A stretch of DNA of 64,000 bases from an uncultured Pelagibacteraceae bacterium. Its GTDB lineage: Bacteria; Pseudomonadota; Alphaproteobacteria; Pelagibacterales; Pelagibacteraceae. The position numbers were made by a program, and so were the translations under genes. Under the pieces are notes generated by a model that was not told where the DNA came from, searched no databases, and saw only the letters and a list, made by a program, of their open reading frames with translations. How positions within the stretch are numbered: position 1 is the stretch's first letter; each line of letters opens with the position of its first letter. This document shows positions 45,854 to 55,179 of this stretch, one piece after another. Location of the stretch: NCBI GenBank assembly GCA_902577075.1, contig CACGXV010000002.1, positions 140,001-204,000 of the forward strand, in the 5' to 3' direction.

Positions 45854-45873
45854 AATTTTAAATGAAATAAATT

Positions 45874-46086
45874 TTAAGATGTTTTCTTTAAATTTACAGC
45901 GCTAGGACCTTTATCTCCATCCTGAATTTCAAATTCTACAGCGTCGTTCTCATTCAAAAAACGAAGTCCTGCTTCACGAACTGCGCTTGCATGAACGAAA
46001 CAATCTTTTTCTCCGTCTTCTCTTTCTATAAAACCGTAGCCCTTCTTACCGTTGAACCACTTTACTTTACCTTTTAATGTACTCAT
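45874..46086 (-). CDS. cspA: Cold shock protein (CspA family)
   Basis: A 70-aa single cold-shock domain that binds single-stranded RNA and DNA. RNP1 (KGYGFIE, 15-21) and RNP2 (CFVHASAV, about 29-36) are present. A leader of up to 117 nt precedes it, containing a TAGCT/AGCTA hairpin near 46121-46139; long structured leaders are common for such genes. A strong hairpin follows it (45809-45853). Confidence 0.95.
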   Translation of the reverse strand: MSTLKGKVKWFNGKKGYGFIEREDGEKDCFVHASAVREAGLRFLNENDAVEFEIQDGDKGPSAVNLKKTS

Positions 46087-46203
46087 ACTTTTTGTTTACT
46101 CTTTCTTTATTGTATTAAACTTAGCTAAACTTCAGCTAGCGGGATAGTTATTAGATTTTAAATTTGAATGCAAGCTTTAATCAAGCCCACTTTTAACAGT
46201 TTG

Positions 46204-46279
46204 TGGTGGCTTCGGCGGGACTCGAACCAGCGACACAAGCCTTTTCAGGGCTCTGCTCTACCAACTGAGCTACGAAGCC
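46204..46279 (-). tRNA. tRNA-Phe(GAA)
   Basis: A 76-nt cloverleaf on the complement strand with acceptor GGCTTCG/CGAAGCC, anticodon stem GCCCT/AGGC region around GAA, T-loop TTCGAGT and an encoded CCA at 46204-46206. It begins 5 bp after the infA stop, so it is probably processed from the hisD-infA transcript. Confidence 0.95.
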
Positions 46280-46284
46280 AAAAT

Positions 46285-46503
46285 TTAAAATCTAAAAATA
46301 ATTCGTCCCTTAGATAGGTCGTAAGGACTAATTTCAACAGTAACATTATCACCTTGCAAAACTCGAATTCTATTTTTTCTTAACTTCCCAGCGGTATGTG
46401 CAGTAACAATTTGTTTATTTTCATCTAATTGTACTCTGAACATTGCATTGGGAAGAAGATCGATTACTTTTCCTTTGAACTCTAACAAGTCTTGTTTTGC
46501 CAA
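46285..46503 (-). CDS. infA: Translation initiation factor IF-1
   Basis: A 72-aa OB-fold protein that binds the A site during initiation. The family sequence is unmistakable: [19 protein letters not shown] (9-27), [17 protein letters not shown] and [15 protein letters not shown] at the end. It lies 2 bp after hisD, an alphaproteobacterial neighbourhood. Confidence 0.98.
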   Translation of the reverse strand: MAKQDLLEFKGKVIDLLPNAMFRVQLDENKQIVTAHTAGKLRKNRIRVLQGDNVTVEISPYDLSKGRIIFRF

Positions 46504-46505
46504 TA

Positions 46506-47771
46506 TTACCTTCTCCTTATTCTAGATTTTATACTCAAAGCATGACCTTTTAATTCTTCATACTCAGCGAGATGTTTAGCGTATTCTCCTATTTTCTCAA
46601 CACCTTTTTTTGAGAGTGTTATCAGGCTGATTTTTTTATAAAATTCACTAAGACTTAATCCTGAAGAAAATTTAGCAGATGAATTTGTGGGTAATACGTG
46701 GTTTGTGCCAACAGCATAATCACTTAATGCCATAGGAGAGTACTTACCTATGCAAATACTTCCTGCATTAAAAATTTTATCTTTATATTTTTTGTAGTTA
46801 CTTACATTTAACTCCAAATGTTCAGGAGCTATTTCATTAATTATATTTATAATCTGCTTATCATTATTTACTTTTATAATAAGTCCATTATTTTTGATGC
46901 TTTTTGTAGCAATACTTTGTCTTGGTATTTTTTTTAATTTATAGATCAAATCCTTTTTGAATTTTTTAATTAAATTTGAGTCTTTTGTAATTAATATGCA
47001 TTGTGAATTTATATCATGCTCTGCTTGACCAATCATTGATGTTGTAACTTCATTCAAATTAGTTTTGCCATCTGCTAATATTGTTATTTCAGATGGACCA
47101 GCAATCATTCCTTCAATTCCTACATCTCCAAAAACCTGCCTTTTAGCACCAGCAACAAAGATATTACCAGGGCCAACAATTTTATTTACTTTTTGAATAT
47201 AGGCTAAACTACCTATGGCTTGCGCTCCTCCCATAGAATAAATTTCATTTATACATAGTTTTTTTGCTGCATATAATACTGCTGGATTTAGTTTTCCATT
47301 ATTTTTTGGATTTGCTAGTACAATTCTTTTTACACCCGCAATTTTTGCAGGAATTGCATTCATCAATAATGTAGATGGCAAGTTTGCTGGAACATATATG
47401 CCTACCGATTGGATTGGTACATATTTATATTCTATTTTATTATTTAAACCATCTTTATATAAAATATTCTTGTTTTTTTGTTTAATGTGAAAATTGAATA
47501 TTCTCTTTAATGCAAAATCAATTGCTTTTTTAATCTTAGGATCCAGAAATTTAATTGCATTATTTATTTCTTTAATGCTCGGCTTAATTTGACTATTTTT
47601 ACTAAATTTTTTTTCATATTTTATAAGTGCTTTATTTTTATTTTTCTTAATATCCCTAAGGATCTTGGATATAATTTTATTTTCAGGTTTTTTTGAAGAC
47701 CTTCTAACTTCTAGGAATTTTGTTAAATTATCTAGATAGTTTTTTTTATTACAATTAATTTGTTTTATCAT
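46506..47771 (-). CDS. hisD: Histidinol dehydrogenase
   Basis: Oxidises histidinol to histidine in two NAD-dependent steps. The 421-aa zinc enzyme shows [20 protein letters not shown] near 123, the [16 protein letters not shown] segment, QAEHD near 250 (zinc ligands Q and H) and NHVLPT near 358. It overlaps the DUF2948 gene by 17 bp. It is separate from hisG/hisZ, which lie 3 kb further along the same strand. Confidence 0.97.
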   Translation of the reverse strand: MIKQINCNKKNYLDNLTKFLEVRRSSKKPENKIISKILRDIKKNKNKALIKYEKKFSKNSQIKPSIKEINNAIKFLDPKIKKAIDFALKRIFNFHIKQKNKNILYKDGLNNKIEYKYVPIQSVGIYVPANLPSTLLMNAIPAKIAGVKRIVLANPKNNGKLNPAVLYAAKKLCINEIYSMGGAQAIGSLAYIQKVNKIVGPGNIFVAGAKRQVFGDVGIEGMIAGPSEITILADGKTNLNEVTTSMIGQAEHDINSQCILITKDSNLIKKFKKDLIYKLKKIPRQSIATKSIKNNGLIIKVNNDKQIINIINEIAPEHLELNVSNYKKYKDKIFNAGSICIGKYSPMALSDYAVGTNHVLPTNSSAKFSSGLSLSEFYKKISLITLSKKGVEKIGEYAKHLAEYEELKGHALSIKSRIRRR

Positions 47772-48165
47772 TTTCTAATTTTTGATCCTCTAGTGTTACT
47801 TCAATTACCTCAGCGGATAGAGTTATAATTCTATTTTTCGAAAATAACATAGTTATTTCAAAGTTTTGTTCTTTCTTAAAAATATCAATAGTTAAGAGTT
47901 CTAATGAAAGACTCGGGTCTTTTTGGTCTATATTCTTTGATTTAGAAGAATTTATAAATTCAAATTTAATAATACTGTTTATTTGCTTATTTTTATTTTC
48001 CTCCTCTTTGCTAAGCCTTAATATAGACATCAGGAAAATCTTATTTGAAGCTAAATACTTAACATCTTTTATATTTACTCTCCCTTCAGAACAGCAAGCT
48101 GAAATGACATTAAGATCCTCGGGAGATTGTGCAATTATCTTTTTTAAGTATTGATTTTCCATCAA
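47755..48165 (-). CDS. DUF2948 family protein
   Basis: A 136-aa protein with the DUF2948 pattern: the N-terminal AQSPEDLNVISACCSEGRVNIKDVKYL, split here as AQSPEDLNVISACC and the following KDVKYL, and an all-beta remainder. It is conserved between murA and hisD in Alphaproteobacteria, as here, with 4- and 17-bp overlaps. The function is unknown to me. Confidence 0.85.
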   Translation of the reverse strand: MMENQYLKKIIAQSPEDLNVISACCSEGRVNIKDVKYLASNKIFLMSILRLSKEEENKNKQINSIIKFEFINSSKSKNIDQKDPSLSLELLTIDIFKKEQNFEITMLFSKNRIITLSAEVIEVTLEDQKLENDKTN

Positions 48166-49424
48166 CTAACACGTCTTATTTTTACACCTACTTTTCTGAG
48201 TTTATTCTCTATATTTTCATATCCTCTATCTAAGTGGTAAATTCTATTAATAGTAGATGTCCCTTTTGCAACAATTGCGGCTAGAACTAATGCAACTGAG
48301 GCTCTTAAGTCGCTAGACATTAATTCTGCAGCCTTAAAATTTGTGCTACCTAAAATTAAAGCCTTATTTTTTTTTATTATGATTTCAGCACCTAATCTTC
48401 TTAATTCAGCAACATGCATGAATCTATTTTCAAAAATACTCTCCGTTATTGAGCTTTTTCCTTTTGCCTTGCATAAAAGAACCATGAATTGTGCTTGCAA
48501 ATCTGTTGGAAAATTTGGGTACTCTTTTGTGACCAAATTGGTGATATTTTTAATTTTTTTTGGACCTAGTATATGGATTTGATTTTTACTTGTTTTAATT
48601 TTAGCTCCAACCTTCTTCAGTAAAGATAGTTCTGCTTTTATAATTTTAGGATCAAAGTTATTAATCTTTAAATTACCACCAGTCAAACATGCTGCGACAC
48701 AAAAAGTTCCAGTTTCTATCCTATCTGACATAACTGAGTAAATAGTACTTTTTAAAATTTTTACTCCCTCAATCCTAACAGTCCGCTTACCAATAAATTT
48801 TATTTTAGCACCACCAGACTTTAAAAAATTTATTAAATCGATTATTTCTGGTTCAATTGCACAATTTCTAAGTATTGTAATTCCATTCGCTAAGCATGCT
48901 GCTATAATTGTATTTTCAGTTGCCCCAACACTGATTTTTGAAAATCTAATTTTTGTGCCTTTTAGTTTTCCTTTTGAATTTGCATGTATGTAACCTTTTT
49001 TGATTTCATACTTCATTCCAAGTTTTTTAAGTGCATTTAAATGATAATTTATTGGTCTTGCTCCAATTAAGCAGCCTCCAGGCAAAGAGGTAATAGATTT
49101 TTGATACTTAGCAACTAGGGCACCTAAAACTAAAATTCCAGCCCTCATTGTTCTAACAAGAGAATATGAGGCAAAAAATTTATGTTTTTTTTTGTTTGTT
49201 ATTTTAACAGTTTTTCTATCTTTACTAAATTTTATTATTGACCCAAGGGATTTTAAAAGATTAATCATTGTATCTATATCTTTCACTCTTGGTAAATTTT
49301 TAATTACAACTTCTTTTTCAAATAAAATCGTTGATGCTAGTATTGGTAAAGCAGCATTTTTAGAACCTGAAATTGCAATCTCTCCCTTTAATTTACTAGG
49401 GCCTTTAACAATAAATTTGTCCAT
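48162..49424 (-). CDS. murA: UDP-N-acetylglucosamine 1-carboxyvinyltransferase
   Basis: First committed step of peptidoglycan synthesis, adding enolpyruvate to UDP-GlcNAc. The 420-aa protein has the N-terminal ISGSKNAALPILA (18-30), the PEP-binding cysteine in PGGCLIGARP near residue 115 (so fosfomycin would be expected to bind), and a C-terminal LDRGYENIENKL. It lies 2 bp after dcd. Confidence 0.97.
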   Translation of the reverse strand: MDKFIVKGPSKLKGEIAISGSKNAALPILASTILFEKEVVIKNLPRVKDIDTMINLLKSLGSIIKFSKDRKTVKITNKKKHKFFASYSLVRTMRAGILVLGALVAKYQKSITSLPGGCLIGARPINYHLNALKKLGMKYEIKKGYIHANSKGKLKGTKIRFSKISVGATENTIIAACLANGITILRNCAIEPEIIDLINFLKSGGAKIKFIGKRTVRIEGVKILKSTIYSVMSDRIETGTFCVAACLTGGNLKINNFDPKIIKAELSLLKKVGAKIKTSKNQIHILGPKKIKNITNLVTKEYPNFPTDLQAQFMVLLCKAKGKSSITESIFENRFMHVAELRRLGAEIIIKKNKALILGSTNFKAAELMSSDLRASVALVLAAIVAKGTSTINRIYHLDRGYENIENKLRKVGVKIRRVS

Positions 49425-49426
49425 TA

Positions 49427-49981
49427 TTATATTTTTGGAAGTGTAACTCCCTTTTGGCCCTGATATTTGCCATTTCTATCTGCATATGAAACTGATGGAT
49501 CTTCATTTCCTTTGATAAACACAAATTGTGCAACACCTTCATTAGCATAAATTTTTGCTGGCAATGGGGTTGTGTTTGAAAATTCTAAAGTTACATGACC
49601 CTCCCATCCTGGCTCAAGAGGCGTAACATTAACTATTATTCCACATCTTGCATAGGTAGATTTTCCTAAACAAATTACCAAAACATTTTTTGGAATTTTG
49701 AAATACTCTACTGTTCTTGCTAACACGAAAGAATTAGGTGGTATTATACATTCTGATGAGTTTTTAGTAATAAAATTAGAAGATTTAAAATTTTTTGGAT
49801 CTACAATTTCAGAATTGACATTAGTGAAAATTTTAAATTCGTCAGAGACCCTTGCATCGTAACCATATGATGATACACCAAATGATATTTTATCACCTCG
49901 AACTTGTTTATCTTCAAATGGAGAAATCATATCATTATCTCTTGCCATTTGAATAATCCACTTATCAGATTGAACTGACAT
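49427..49981 (-). CDS. dcd: dCTP deaminase
   Basis: Deaminates dCTP to dUTP, feeding dTTP synthesis. The 184-aa trimeric dUTPase-like enzyme shows [14 protein letters not shown] (37-50), [19 protein letters not shown] with the catalytic Glu near 130, and [10 protein letters not shown] at the C-terminus. Its ATG shares one base with the stop of the 34-aa gene before it (TAATG). Confidence 0.96.
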   Translation of the reverse strand: MSVQSDKWIIQMARDNDMISPFEDKQVRGDKISFGVSSYGYDARVSDEFKIFTNVNSEIVDPKNFKSSNFITKNSSECIIPPNSFVLARTVEYFKIPKNVLVICLGKSTYARCGIIVNVTPLEPGWEGHVTLEFSNTTPLPAKIYANEGVAQFVFIKGNEDPSVSYADRNGKYQGQKGVTLPKI

Positions 49982-50085
49982 TATTTATTTTTTTTCTTTG
50001 TTTTTTTTTGGAATTCTTTTCTCTTTCTTAAATTTTTTCTTAAAGCAATTTCAAGTTTACTTAAATTATTTTTCTTTGAAGTCAT
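49981..50085 (-). CDS. 34-aa basic protein upstream of dcd
   Basis: A short open frame on the complement strand starts at ATG 50085 and ends in TAA at 49981-49983, overlapping the dcd ATG by one base. The 34 residues are extremely basic (about half Lys and Arg): [20 protein letters not shown] then KRKEFQKK and a Lys tail. The [16 protein letters not shown] core resembles short alphaproteobacterial proteins of the pattern ALRxNLxRRK that I have seen as unannotated genes. A 3-bp gap separates it from the next small gene. I cannot name a function. Confidence 0.6.
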   Translation of the reverse strand: MTSKKNNLSKLEIALRKNLRKRKEFQKKTKKKNK

Positions 50086-50088
50086 AAT

Positions 50089-50286
50089 TTATTTTTTGTC
50101 AGGATTTGTAAGATGGTCTAGAGTGATGACTTGATCAATAGGAATTGTTTTATCATCTTCTATTTTTGCTGGTCCAGTTTTGATTTGCTTCTTGGCTCTT
50201 TTTTCTGCAAGTTTTTTTTCTCTTTTTGCTTTTTTTTCCATGAGCTTTGCGTTTTTATTAGCTCCATATGTGTAGTGAATTCCCAT
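50089..50286 (-). CDS. 65-aa lysine-rich protein of unknown function
   Basis: A 65-aa protein: MGIHYTYGANKNAKLMEKKA, a Lys/Glu/Ala helix (about 14-36), then an acidic, proline-bearing tail with IPIDQVITLDHL. The length, the charge pattern and its position first in the small-gene-dcd-murA series suggest a real gene. It may be RNA- or ribosome-associated by its charge; no family is recognised. Confidence 0.65.
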   Translation of the reverse strand: MGIHYTYGANKNAKLMEKKAKREKKLAEKRAKKQIKTGPAKIEDDKTIPIDQVITLDHLTNPDKK

Positions 50287-50381
50287 AACATTTTCCTTAG
50301 CTAGATATAACTTATTTTAAAAAAAAATTAAGGCAATAATTTGAAAAAATTAAATTTATACACTAATTTGAGTTAAATATT

Positions 50382-50455
50382 GCCCTTATAGTTAAATGGT
50401 ATAACACATCCATGGTAAGGATGAGTTTCCAGTTCAATTCTGGGTGAGGGCACCA
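50382..50455 (+). tRNA. tRNA-Thr(GGU)
   Basis: A 74-nt cloverleaf: acceptor GCCCTTA/TGAGGGC, D-arm GTTA/TAAC, anticodon stem CATCC/GGATG around ATGGTAA (anticodon GGU), and encoded CCA (50453-50455). A possible promoter lies just before it: TTGAAA (50341-50346), 17 bp, TAATTT (50364-50369). It converges on the VTT membrane protein gene, 3 bp away. Confidence 0.94.
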
Positions 50456-50458
50456 GTT

Positions 50459-51178
50459 TTATTTTGTGTAAAATTTTTTTTTAAATATAAATCCAATTGA
50501 AACTAAAATTATAATACCAAGAATTGGCAAATAAATATCTGGAGTAAAAATTAATTCAAGAATAGTTGGAACCTCAGCATTTTCTTCTAAAATCTTACTC
50601 AAACCAGCTCCAAGAGATGCTCCAACAAATAATTGTGGAGTCATTCCAATTATTGAACCTAAAAAAAAGTTTCTAACTTTAACATTAAAAATTGTTGGTA
50701 AAATATTTGAAATAAAAAAAGGAATACCACCAATAAATCTATAAATAAGAAAAAAAATAAATTCATTCTTTTTAAATTTTTCGGTCAAAGTACTAAAACG
50801 TGATGAAAATTTTTTCTCAACTAAATCTTTAAAAAAGTAATTAGCAAATACATATAAGAGTGTTGCACCTGTTGATAATCCAAATACTATAAGCAAAGTT
50901 CCTAACCACTTTCCAAAAATAAAACCACCGACTAAAAATACAGGTGAACCAAAACCTAACAAAAGAACCCATACTATAGTACCAAATAAAAAAATAATAC
51001 TTGATATAAAAATATTACCATTTTTAATTTCTTCCAAAGCATTTCTATTTTCTCTGATTAGTTCATAACTAGAAAAATCCTGAAATGAAAATTTATTAAA
51101 AAAAAACAATAAAAAAACAAATACTATCAAAATGTAAGCAGAGCCTAAAAATACTTTAATTTTTTTTTCTCTATTCAT
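50459..51178 (-). CDS. TVP38/TMEM64 (VTT domain) membrane protein
   Basis: A 239-aa inner membrane protein of the DedA-like VTT superfamily. It has an N-terminal membrane segment, the re-entrant region FGSPVFLVGGFIFGKWLGT near 76-94, the family motif YRFIGGIPFFISNILP near 145-160, and a C-terminal membrane segment. VTT proteins are thought to act in lipid transport or membrane homeostasis; the substrate is not evident. It diverges from rpmH over 83 bp. Confidence 0.9.
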   Translation of the reverse strand: MNREKKIKVFLGSAYILIVFVFLLFFFNKFSFQDFSSYELIRENRNALEEIKNGNIFISSIIFLFGTIVWVLLLGFGSPVFLVGGFIFGKWLGTLLIVFGLSTGATLLYVFANYFFKDLVEKKFSSRFSTLTEKFKKNEFIFFLIYRFIGGIPFFISNILPTIFNVKVRNFFLGSIIGMTPQLFVGASLGAGLSKILEENAEVPTILELIFTPDIYLPILGIIILVSIGFIFKKKFYTK

Positions 51179-51261
51179 TGATTTTTTAACTTATTAAAAA
51201 TCACTGTACTTATATACATATATTTGTATAACTACCGAAATTTAACATTAATTTAACAACA

Positions 51262-51399
51262 ATGAAACGTACATATCAACCAAGTAATAGAAAAAGAAAA
51301 AAAGCTGTTGGCTTTAGAGCTAAAAGAAAAACTAAGGGTGGAAGAAAAGTATTAAAAAGAAGAAGGGCTAAAGGAAGAAAAAAATTAACAAACGCTTAA
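51262..51399 (+). CDS. rpmH: 50S ribosomal protein L34
   Basis: The frame from ATG 51262 encodes 45 aa beginning [20 protein letters not shown] and ending in a [14 protein letters not shown] tail, which is the L34 sequence. It is too short for a simple length cut-off but unmistakable. The TAA stop shares one base with the rnpA ATG (TAATG). It is first in the conserved rpmH-rnpA-yidD-yidC cluster, often near the replication origin in bacteria; no dnaA or DnaA boxes were seen here. Confidence 0.97.
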   Translation: MKRTYQPSNRKRKKAVGFRAKRKTKGGRKVLKRRRAKGRKKLTNA

Positions 51400-51740
51400 T
51401 GAAAAAAAAGATTGTTAGCCTTTCTAAAAATGAGGACTTTAAGTCAATTCTTGGTGGAAAAAAAATTTCTAATAAGTATTTAACAATTTTCTTTAAAAAA
51501 CTTTCAGATAAAAATACAAGCAGATTAAACATAAGCTTTGTAGCCAAAAAAAAATTAGGAAATGCTGTTATTAGAAATAGAATTAAAAGAAGATTAAGAA
51601 ATATAATGAATGAAGCTTTAAAAACAATTAATATTAATCTAAATTATTGCTATTTATTAATTGCAAGAATATCTGTTAACAATGATCCTTATGAGAAAAT
51701 AAAAATGGTAACAATTGAGGATTTTAAAAAAATTAAATGA
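51399..51740 (+). CDS. rnpA: Ribonuclease P protein component
   Basis: The protein subunit of RNase P, helping process tRNA 5' ends. The 113-aa basic protein carries the signature KLGNAVIRNRIKRRLR (about 51-66). It overlaps rpmH by one base and yidD by 4 bp. Confidence 0.95.
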   Translation: MKKKIVSLSKNEDFKSILGGKKISNKYLTIFFKKLSDKNTSRLNISFVAKKKLGNAVIRNRIKRRLRNIMNEALKTININLNYCYLLIARISVNNDPYEKIKMVTIEDFKKIK

Positions 51741-51979
51741 ATAAACTTATTAAATATTTAATGATCAAAACTATCAAATTATATCAAATAGTAATATCCC
51801 CATTTTTAGGAAACAACTGTAGATATCTACCGACATGTTCAGATTATTTTATAGAAAGTCTAAAAGAGTACGGAATTTTTAAAGGAAGTATTAACGGATT
51901 CAAAAGAATTCTAAGTTGTCACCCTGTAAAATTTTTAGGTGGTGGCGAAGGATTTGATCCTATCAAAAAGAAAAAGTAG
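51737..51979 (+). CDS. yidD: Membrane protein insertion efficiency factor YidD
   Basis: An 80-aa protein with an N-terminal amphipathic helix and the family core YQIVISPFLGNNCRYLPTCS (15-34), CHPVKFLGGGEGFDP near the end. The three cysteines of the family are present. YidD assists YidC, whose gene follows 3 bp downstream. Confidence 0.96.
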   Translation: MNKLIKYLMIKTIKLYQIVISPFLGNNCRYLPTCSDYFIESLKEYGIFKGSINGFKRILSCHPVKFLGGGEGFDPIKKKK

Positions 51980-51982
51980 TTT

Positions 51983-53665
51983 ATGGATACAAAAAATGTA
52001 ATTGCAGCGATATCTTTAAGTGCAGCTGTCATAATACTTTACAGTTTATTTTTTGCTCCTCCTGTCGTGGATCAAAAACATATCTCAAATAATAAAAAAA
52101 CTTCAAGTCAAAATTCTTCATCAGATGCACCTTCATTAGCTCAAGATGAGAAAATAATTAAGATTTCAAGAGATGAAGCTTTGGAGGAGAATGAAAGAAT
52201 TTTATTTGAAAATGATAAAATTAAAGGTTCAATTTCATTGCTTGGTTCATCTATAGACGACTTAACTTTTAAGAATTACACAAACACTCTAAATGGAGAT
52301 GATAATGTTGTACTGTTAAATCCTAAACAATCTGAAAATGGATACTATGTAGAAACCGGTTGGGCAACAACTAATAAAAATATTGACCTACCAAATTCAA
52401 AAACATTGTGGGAGATTGAAGGAAATAAGAAACTTACACCAAATTCGTCTGTAAAATTAAGTTGGAAAAATAATCAGAATATCAAATTTACAAAAGAAAT
52501 TAGTATTGATAATCAATATCTTTTTGATATTAAACAAACTATAGAAAATAAGTCTGATAAAACTTATAATTTCTATCCTTACGGTCAAATCATAAGAAAC
52601 ATTGCACCAGAAGTAACAAATTTTTATATTTTGCATGAGGGACTAATTGGTGTCTTTGACGACAAATTAGTTGAAGAGGATTATGATGATATAGAGGAAA
52701 AAAAATACTCTATAAATGCAGATACTGGATGGCTGGGCATTACTGATAAATATTGGATTGCTAGTCTAATTCCAGAAAATGGGAAAAGTTTCAGGTCTGA
52801 TTTTGATTATAAAAATAAATTTAGAGCAAATTTTATAGAGACAGATGCAACTGAAATTGGTGCTAATGAAACAAAAACTAATTCTATCAGAGCAATAGTA
52901 GCGGCAAAAGAAGTAAATGTTATTGATGGCTATGCTGAAACTGAAAATATAAGCAAGTTTGATTTGGCTATAGATTGGGGATGGTTCTACTTTATCGTTA
53001 AACCTTTATTTTTTGCAATTCAATATTTCTTTAATCTTGCTGGAAACTTTGGAATAGCAATTATTATGATTACTGCTTGTATTAGATTAGTATTTTTTCC
53101 ACTTGCTAATTACTCATTTAAATCAATGGCTAAAATGAAAGTTCTCCAACCAGAAATGACAAGGCTCAAAGAGTTACATAAAGAAGACAAAATGAAACTT
53201 CAGCAAGAAATGATGGCACTTTACAAAAGAGAGAAAGTTAATCCAATCAGCGGTTGCCTTCCAATTTTCATACAAATTCCATTTTTCTTTGCCATCTATA
53301 AGGTTTTATTTGTAACTATTGAAATGAGACATCAGCCATTTTTTGGTTGGATAAAAGATTTAAGTGAAAGGGATCCTACTTCTATATTTAATTTGTTTGG
53401 TTTAATTCCATGGGACCCCCCTTCTTTTTTACTTATTGGTGTTTGGCCGTGTTTAATGGGTGTTTCAATGTGGATGCAACAAAAACTAAATCCAACACCA
53501 CCTGATCCTGTCCAAGCAAAAATATTTATGTTTTTCCCTTTATTTTTAACAGTTATATTAGCTCCTTTCCCAGCTGGACTGGTCATTTACTGGACTATAA
53601 ATAATATATTAACAATGGCTCAACAGTACATCATCATTAAGAGAACGACTGTCAAAACCGTTTAA
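51983..53665 (+). CDS. yidC: Membrane protein insertase YidC
   Basis: Inserts and folds inner membrane proteins. The 560-aa protein has the Gram-negative layout: an N-terminal membrane segment (6-24), a large periplasmic beta domain (about 60-330), then five conserved membrane segments with GNFGIAIIMITACIRLVFFPL, the KEKVNPISGCLPIFIQIPFF loop and the final GLVIYWTINN. It is followed 2 bp later by argB; the engB/yihA gene often found between them is not here. Confidence 0.97.
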   Translation: MDTKNVIAAISLSAAVIILYSLFFAPPVVDQKHISNNKKTSSQNSSSDAPSLAQDEKIIKISRDEALEENERILFENDKIKGSISLLGSSIDDLTFKNYTNTLNGDDNVVLLNPKQSENGYYVETGWATTNKNIDLPNSKTLWEIEGNKKLTPNSSVKLSWKNNQNIKFTKEISIDNQYLFDIKQTIENKSDKTYNFYPYGQIIRNIAPEVTNFYILHEGLIGVFDDKLVEEDYDDIEEKKYSINADTGWLGITDKYWIASLIPENGKSFRSDFDYKNKFRANFIETDATEIGANETKTNSIRAIVAAKEVNVIDGYAETENISKFDLAIDWGWFYFIVKPLFFAIQYFFNLAGNFGIAIIMITACIRLVFFPLANYSFKSMAKMKVLQPEMTRLKELHKEDKMKLQQEMMALYKREKVNPISGCLPIFIQIPFFFAIYKVLFVTIEMRHQPFFGWIKDLSERDPTSIFNLFGLIPWDPPSFLLIGVWPCLMGVSMWMQQKLNPTPPDPVQAKIFMFFPLFLTVILAPFPAGLVIYWTINNILTMAQQYIIIKRTTVKTV

Positions 53666-53667
53666 AA

Positions 53668-54516
53668 ATGGAAATAGAGAAAATTGTACCCAAAGACGGT
53701 CCTACAATCGATGAATTTAAAAAATACATTGATAAATATAAAGATCAATTAATTGTAATTAAATATGGGGGGAATGTTTTTATTGATAGAAACATCTTTA
53801 ATAATTTTATTTCAGATATTAGTATTTTAAATAAATTAGGACTTTCTATAATTATAGTTCATGGAGGTGGGCCCAGAATTAAAAGAGAGTTAGATAAATC
53901 GAATATTCAATCAAAATTTATAAGAGGATTAAGAGTTACAGATGAAAAAATTATTAACATAGTTGAGAATGTCCTTATCGACTTTAACGAGGATATTGTA
54001 AATTCTTTAGTCGAAAAAGGTGCAAATGCAGTTTCTCTAAACACAAAGAAAAACAATGCTATAGAAGTTATTCCAGAGGCTGAGGAACTAGGATTTGTTG
54101 GTATTCCAAATAAAATAAATGTCGACATAATAAAAGATATAATCAAAATAAATGCAGTACCAATTATATCTCCTTTAGGTTTGGGAAAAAATAGTCAAAC
54201 GTATAATATTAATGGAGATACAGCTGCTGGAGCTATAGCAAAATCATTAAAATGTAGAAGATTATTATTAATGACCAATGTGGAAGGAGTTTTAAATAAA
54301 GAAAAAAAGCTTATCGAAGAGATAAGCTCTTCTGAAATTTTAGAAATGATTAATAATGAAACAATCACAGAGGGCATGATACCCAAAATAAATACATGCC
54401 TTGATGCAGTAATGAACGGCGTAACAGGAGTAGGAATCATAGATGGTACAAAAAAACATTCAATTTTGTTCGAATTATTTTCAGACAAAGGTGCAGGAAC
54501 ATTAATAAGAAGATGA
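53668..54516 (+). CDS. argB: Acetylglutamate kinase
   Basis: Phosphorylates N-acetylglutamate in arginine synthesis. The 282-aa kinase shows IKYGGNVF (27-34; canonical KYGGNAM), the substrate loop VHGGGPRI near 70, and TNVEGVLN near 208, with a C-terminal GVGIIDG. The other arg genes argJ, argD and argF are scattered in this window. It overlaps the HAD gene by 4 bp. Confidence 0.96.
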   Translation: MEIEKIVPKDGPTIDEFKKYIDKYKDQLIVIKYGGNVFIDRNIFNNFISDISILNKLGLSIIIVHGGGPRIKRELDKSNIQSKFIRGLRVTDEKIINIVENVLIDFNEDIVNSLVEKGANAVSLNTKKNNAIEVIPEAEELGFVGIPNKINVDIIKDIIKINAVPIISPLGLGKNSQTYNINGDTAAGAIAKSLKCRRLLLMTNVEGVLNKEKKLIEEISSSEILEMINNETITEGMIPKINTCLDAVMNGVTGVGIIDGTKKHSILFELFSDKGAGTLIRR

Positions 54517-55175
54517 AGCACATAAAAAATATCTTGTTCGATTGTGACGGTGTTCTTTATCAAGATCTAGAGGCAGTATTTGGACAAGTAAGTAAAAGAA
54601 TGACTCAGTATATTTCAAAAAAGTTAAAGATTGATTTAAAAGAAGCAAAAGAGCTACAAACTAGTTATTTTCATAAATACAATACAAGTCTGAACGGATT
54701 AATGATACACCATGATATTCCCCCGACAGAATTTTTACAATTTGTTCATGATATTGATCTATCTTTTATGAAGAAAGACATAGTTTTAAGAGAAGAAATA
54801 AAAAAATTAGATCTAAGAAAATTTGTTTTTACCAATGGAAGCAAGGAACATGTTAAAAATATTACTAAACACTTAGGTATAGATGACTTATTTGATGGCG
54901 TATTTGATATTGTTGATGCTGATTATCATCCAAAACCAGCCACAAAAGCATTCGATTTAATGGTTAAGAAATTTGATATTAATCCTAAAGAGACAATTTA
55001 TATTGAAGATATTGCTAAAAATTTGTCGATTGGAAAGGAAAGAGGAGCTATAACAGTTTGGTTAATCAATAACGAGTATTGGGGGAAAAAGGAATCTAAC
55101 AAAGAGTATATTGACTACAAAATAGAAAATCTCTCTTTATTTTTAAAAGAAATAAGGTTATTAAAAAACTCTTAA
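54513..55175 (+). CDS. HAD-superfamily pyrimidine 5'-nucleotidase (SDT1-like)
   Basis: A 220-aa haloacid-dehalogenase phosphatase. Motif I is DCDGVLY (10-16) with the nucleophile D10, motif II FTNGS (about 106-110), a lysine in HPKPATKAF near 142, and motif [11 protein letters not shown] near 165. It matches the pyrimidine 5'-nucleotidase group common before dapD in Alphaproteobacteria. The substrate is inferred from family. Confidence 0.87.
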   Translation: MKHIKNILFDCDGVLYQDLEAVFGQVSKRMTQYISKKLKIDLKEAKELQTSYFHKYNTSLNGLMIHHDIPPTEFLQFVHDIDLSFMKKDIVLREEIKKLDLRKFVFTNGSKEHVKNITKHLGIDDLFDGVFDIVDADYHPKPATKAFDLMVKKFDINPKETIYIEDIAKNLSIGKERGAITVWLINNEYWGKKESNKEYIDYKIENLSLFLKEIRLLKNS

Positions 55176-55179
55176 AATT

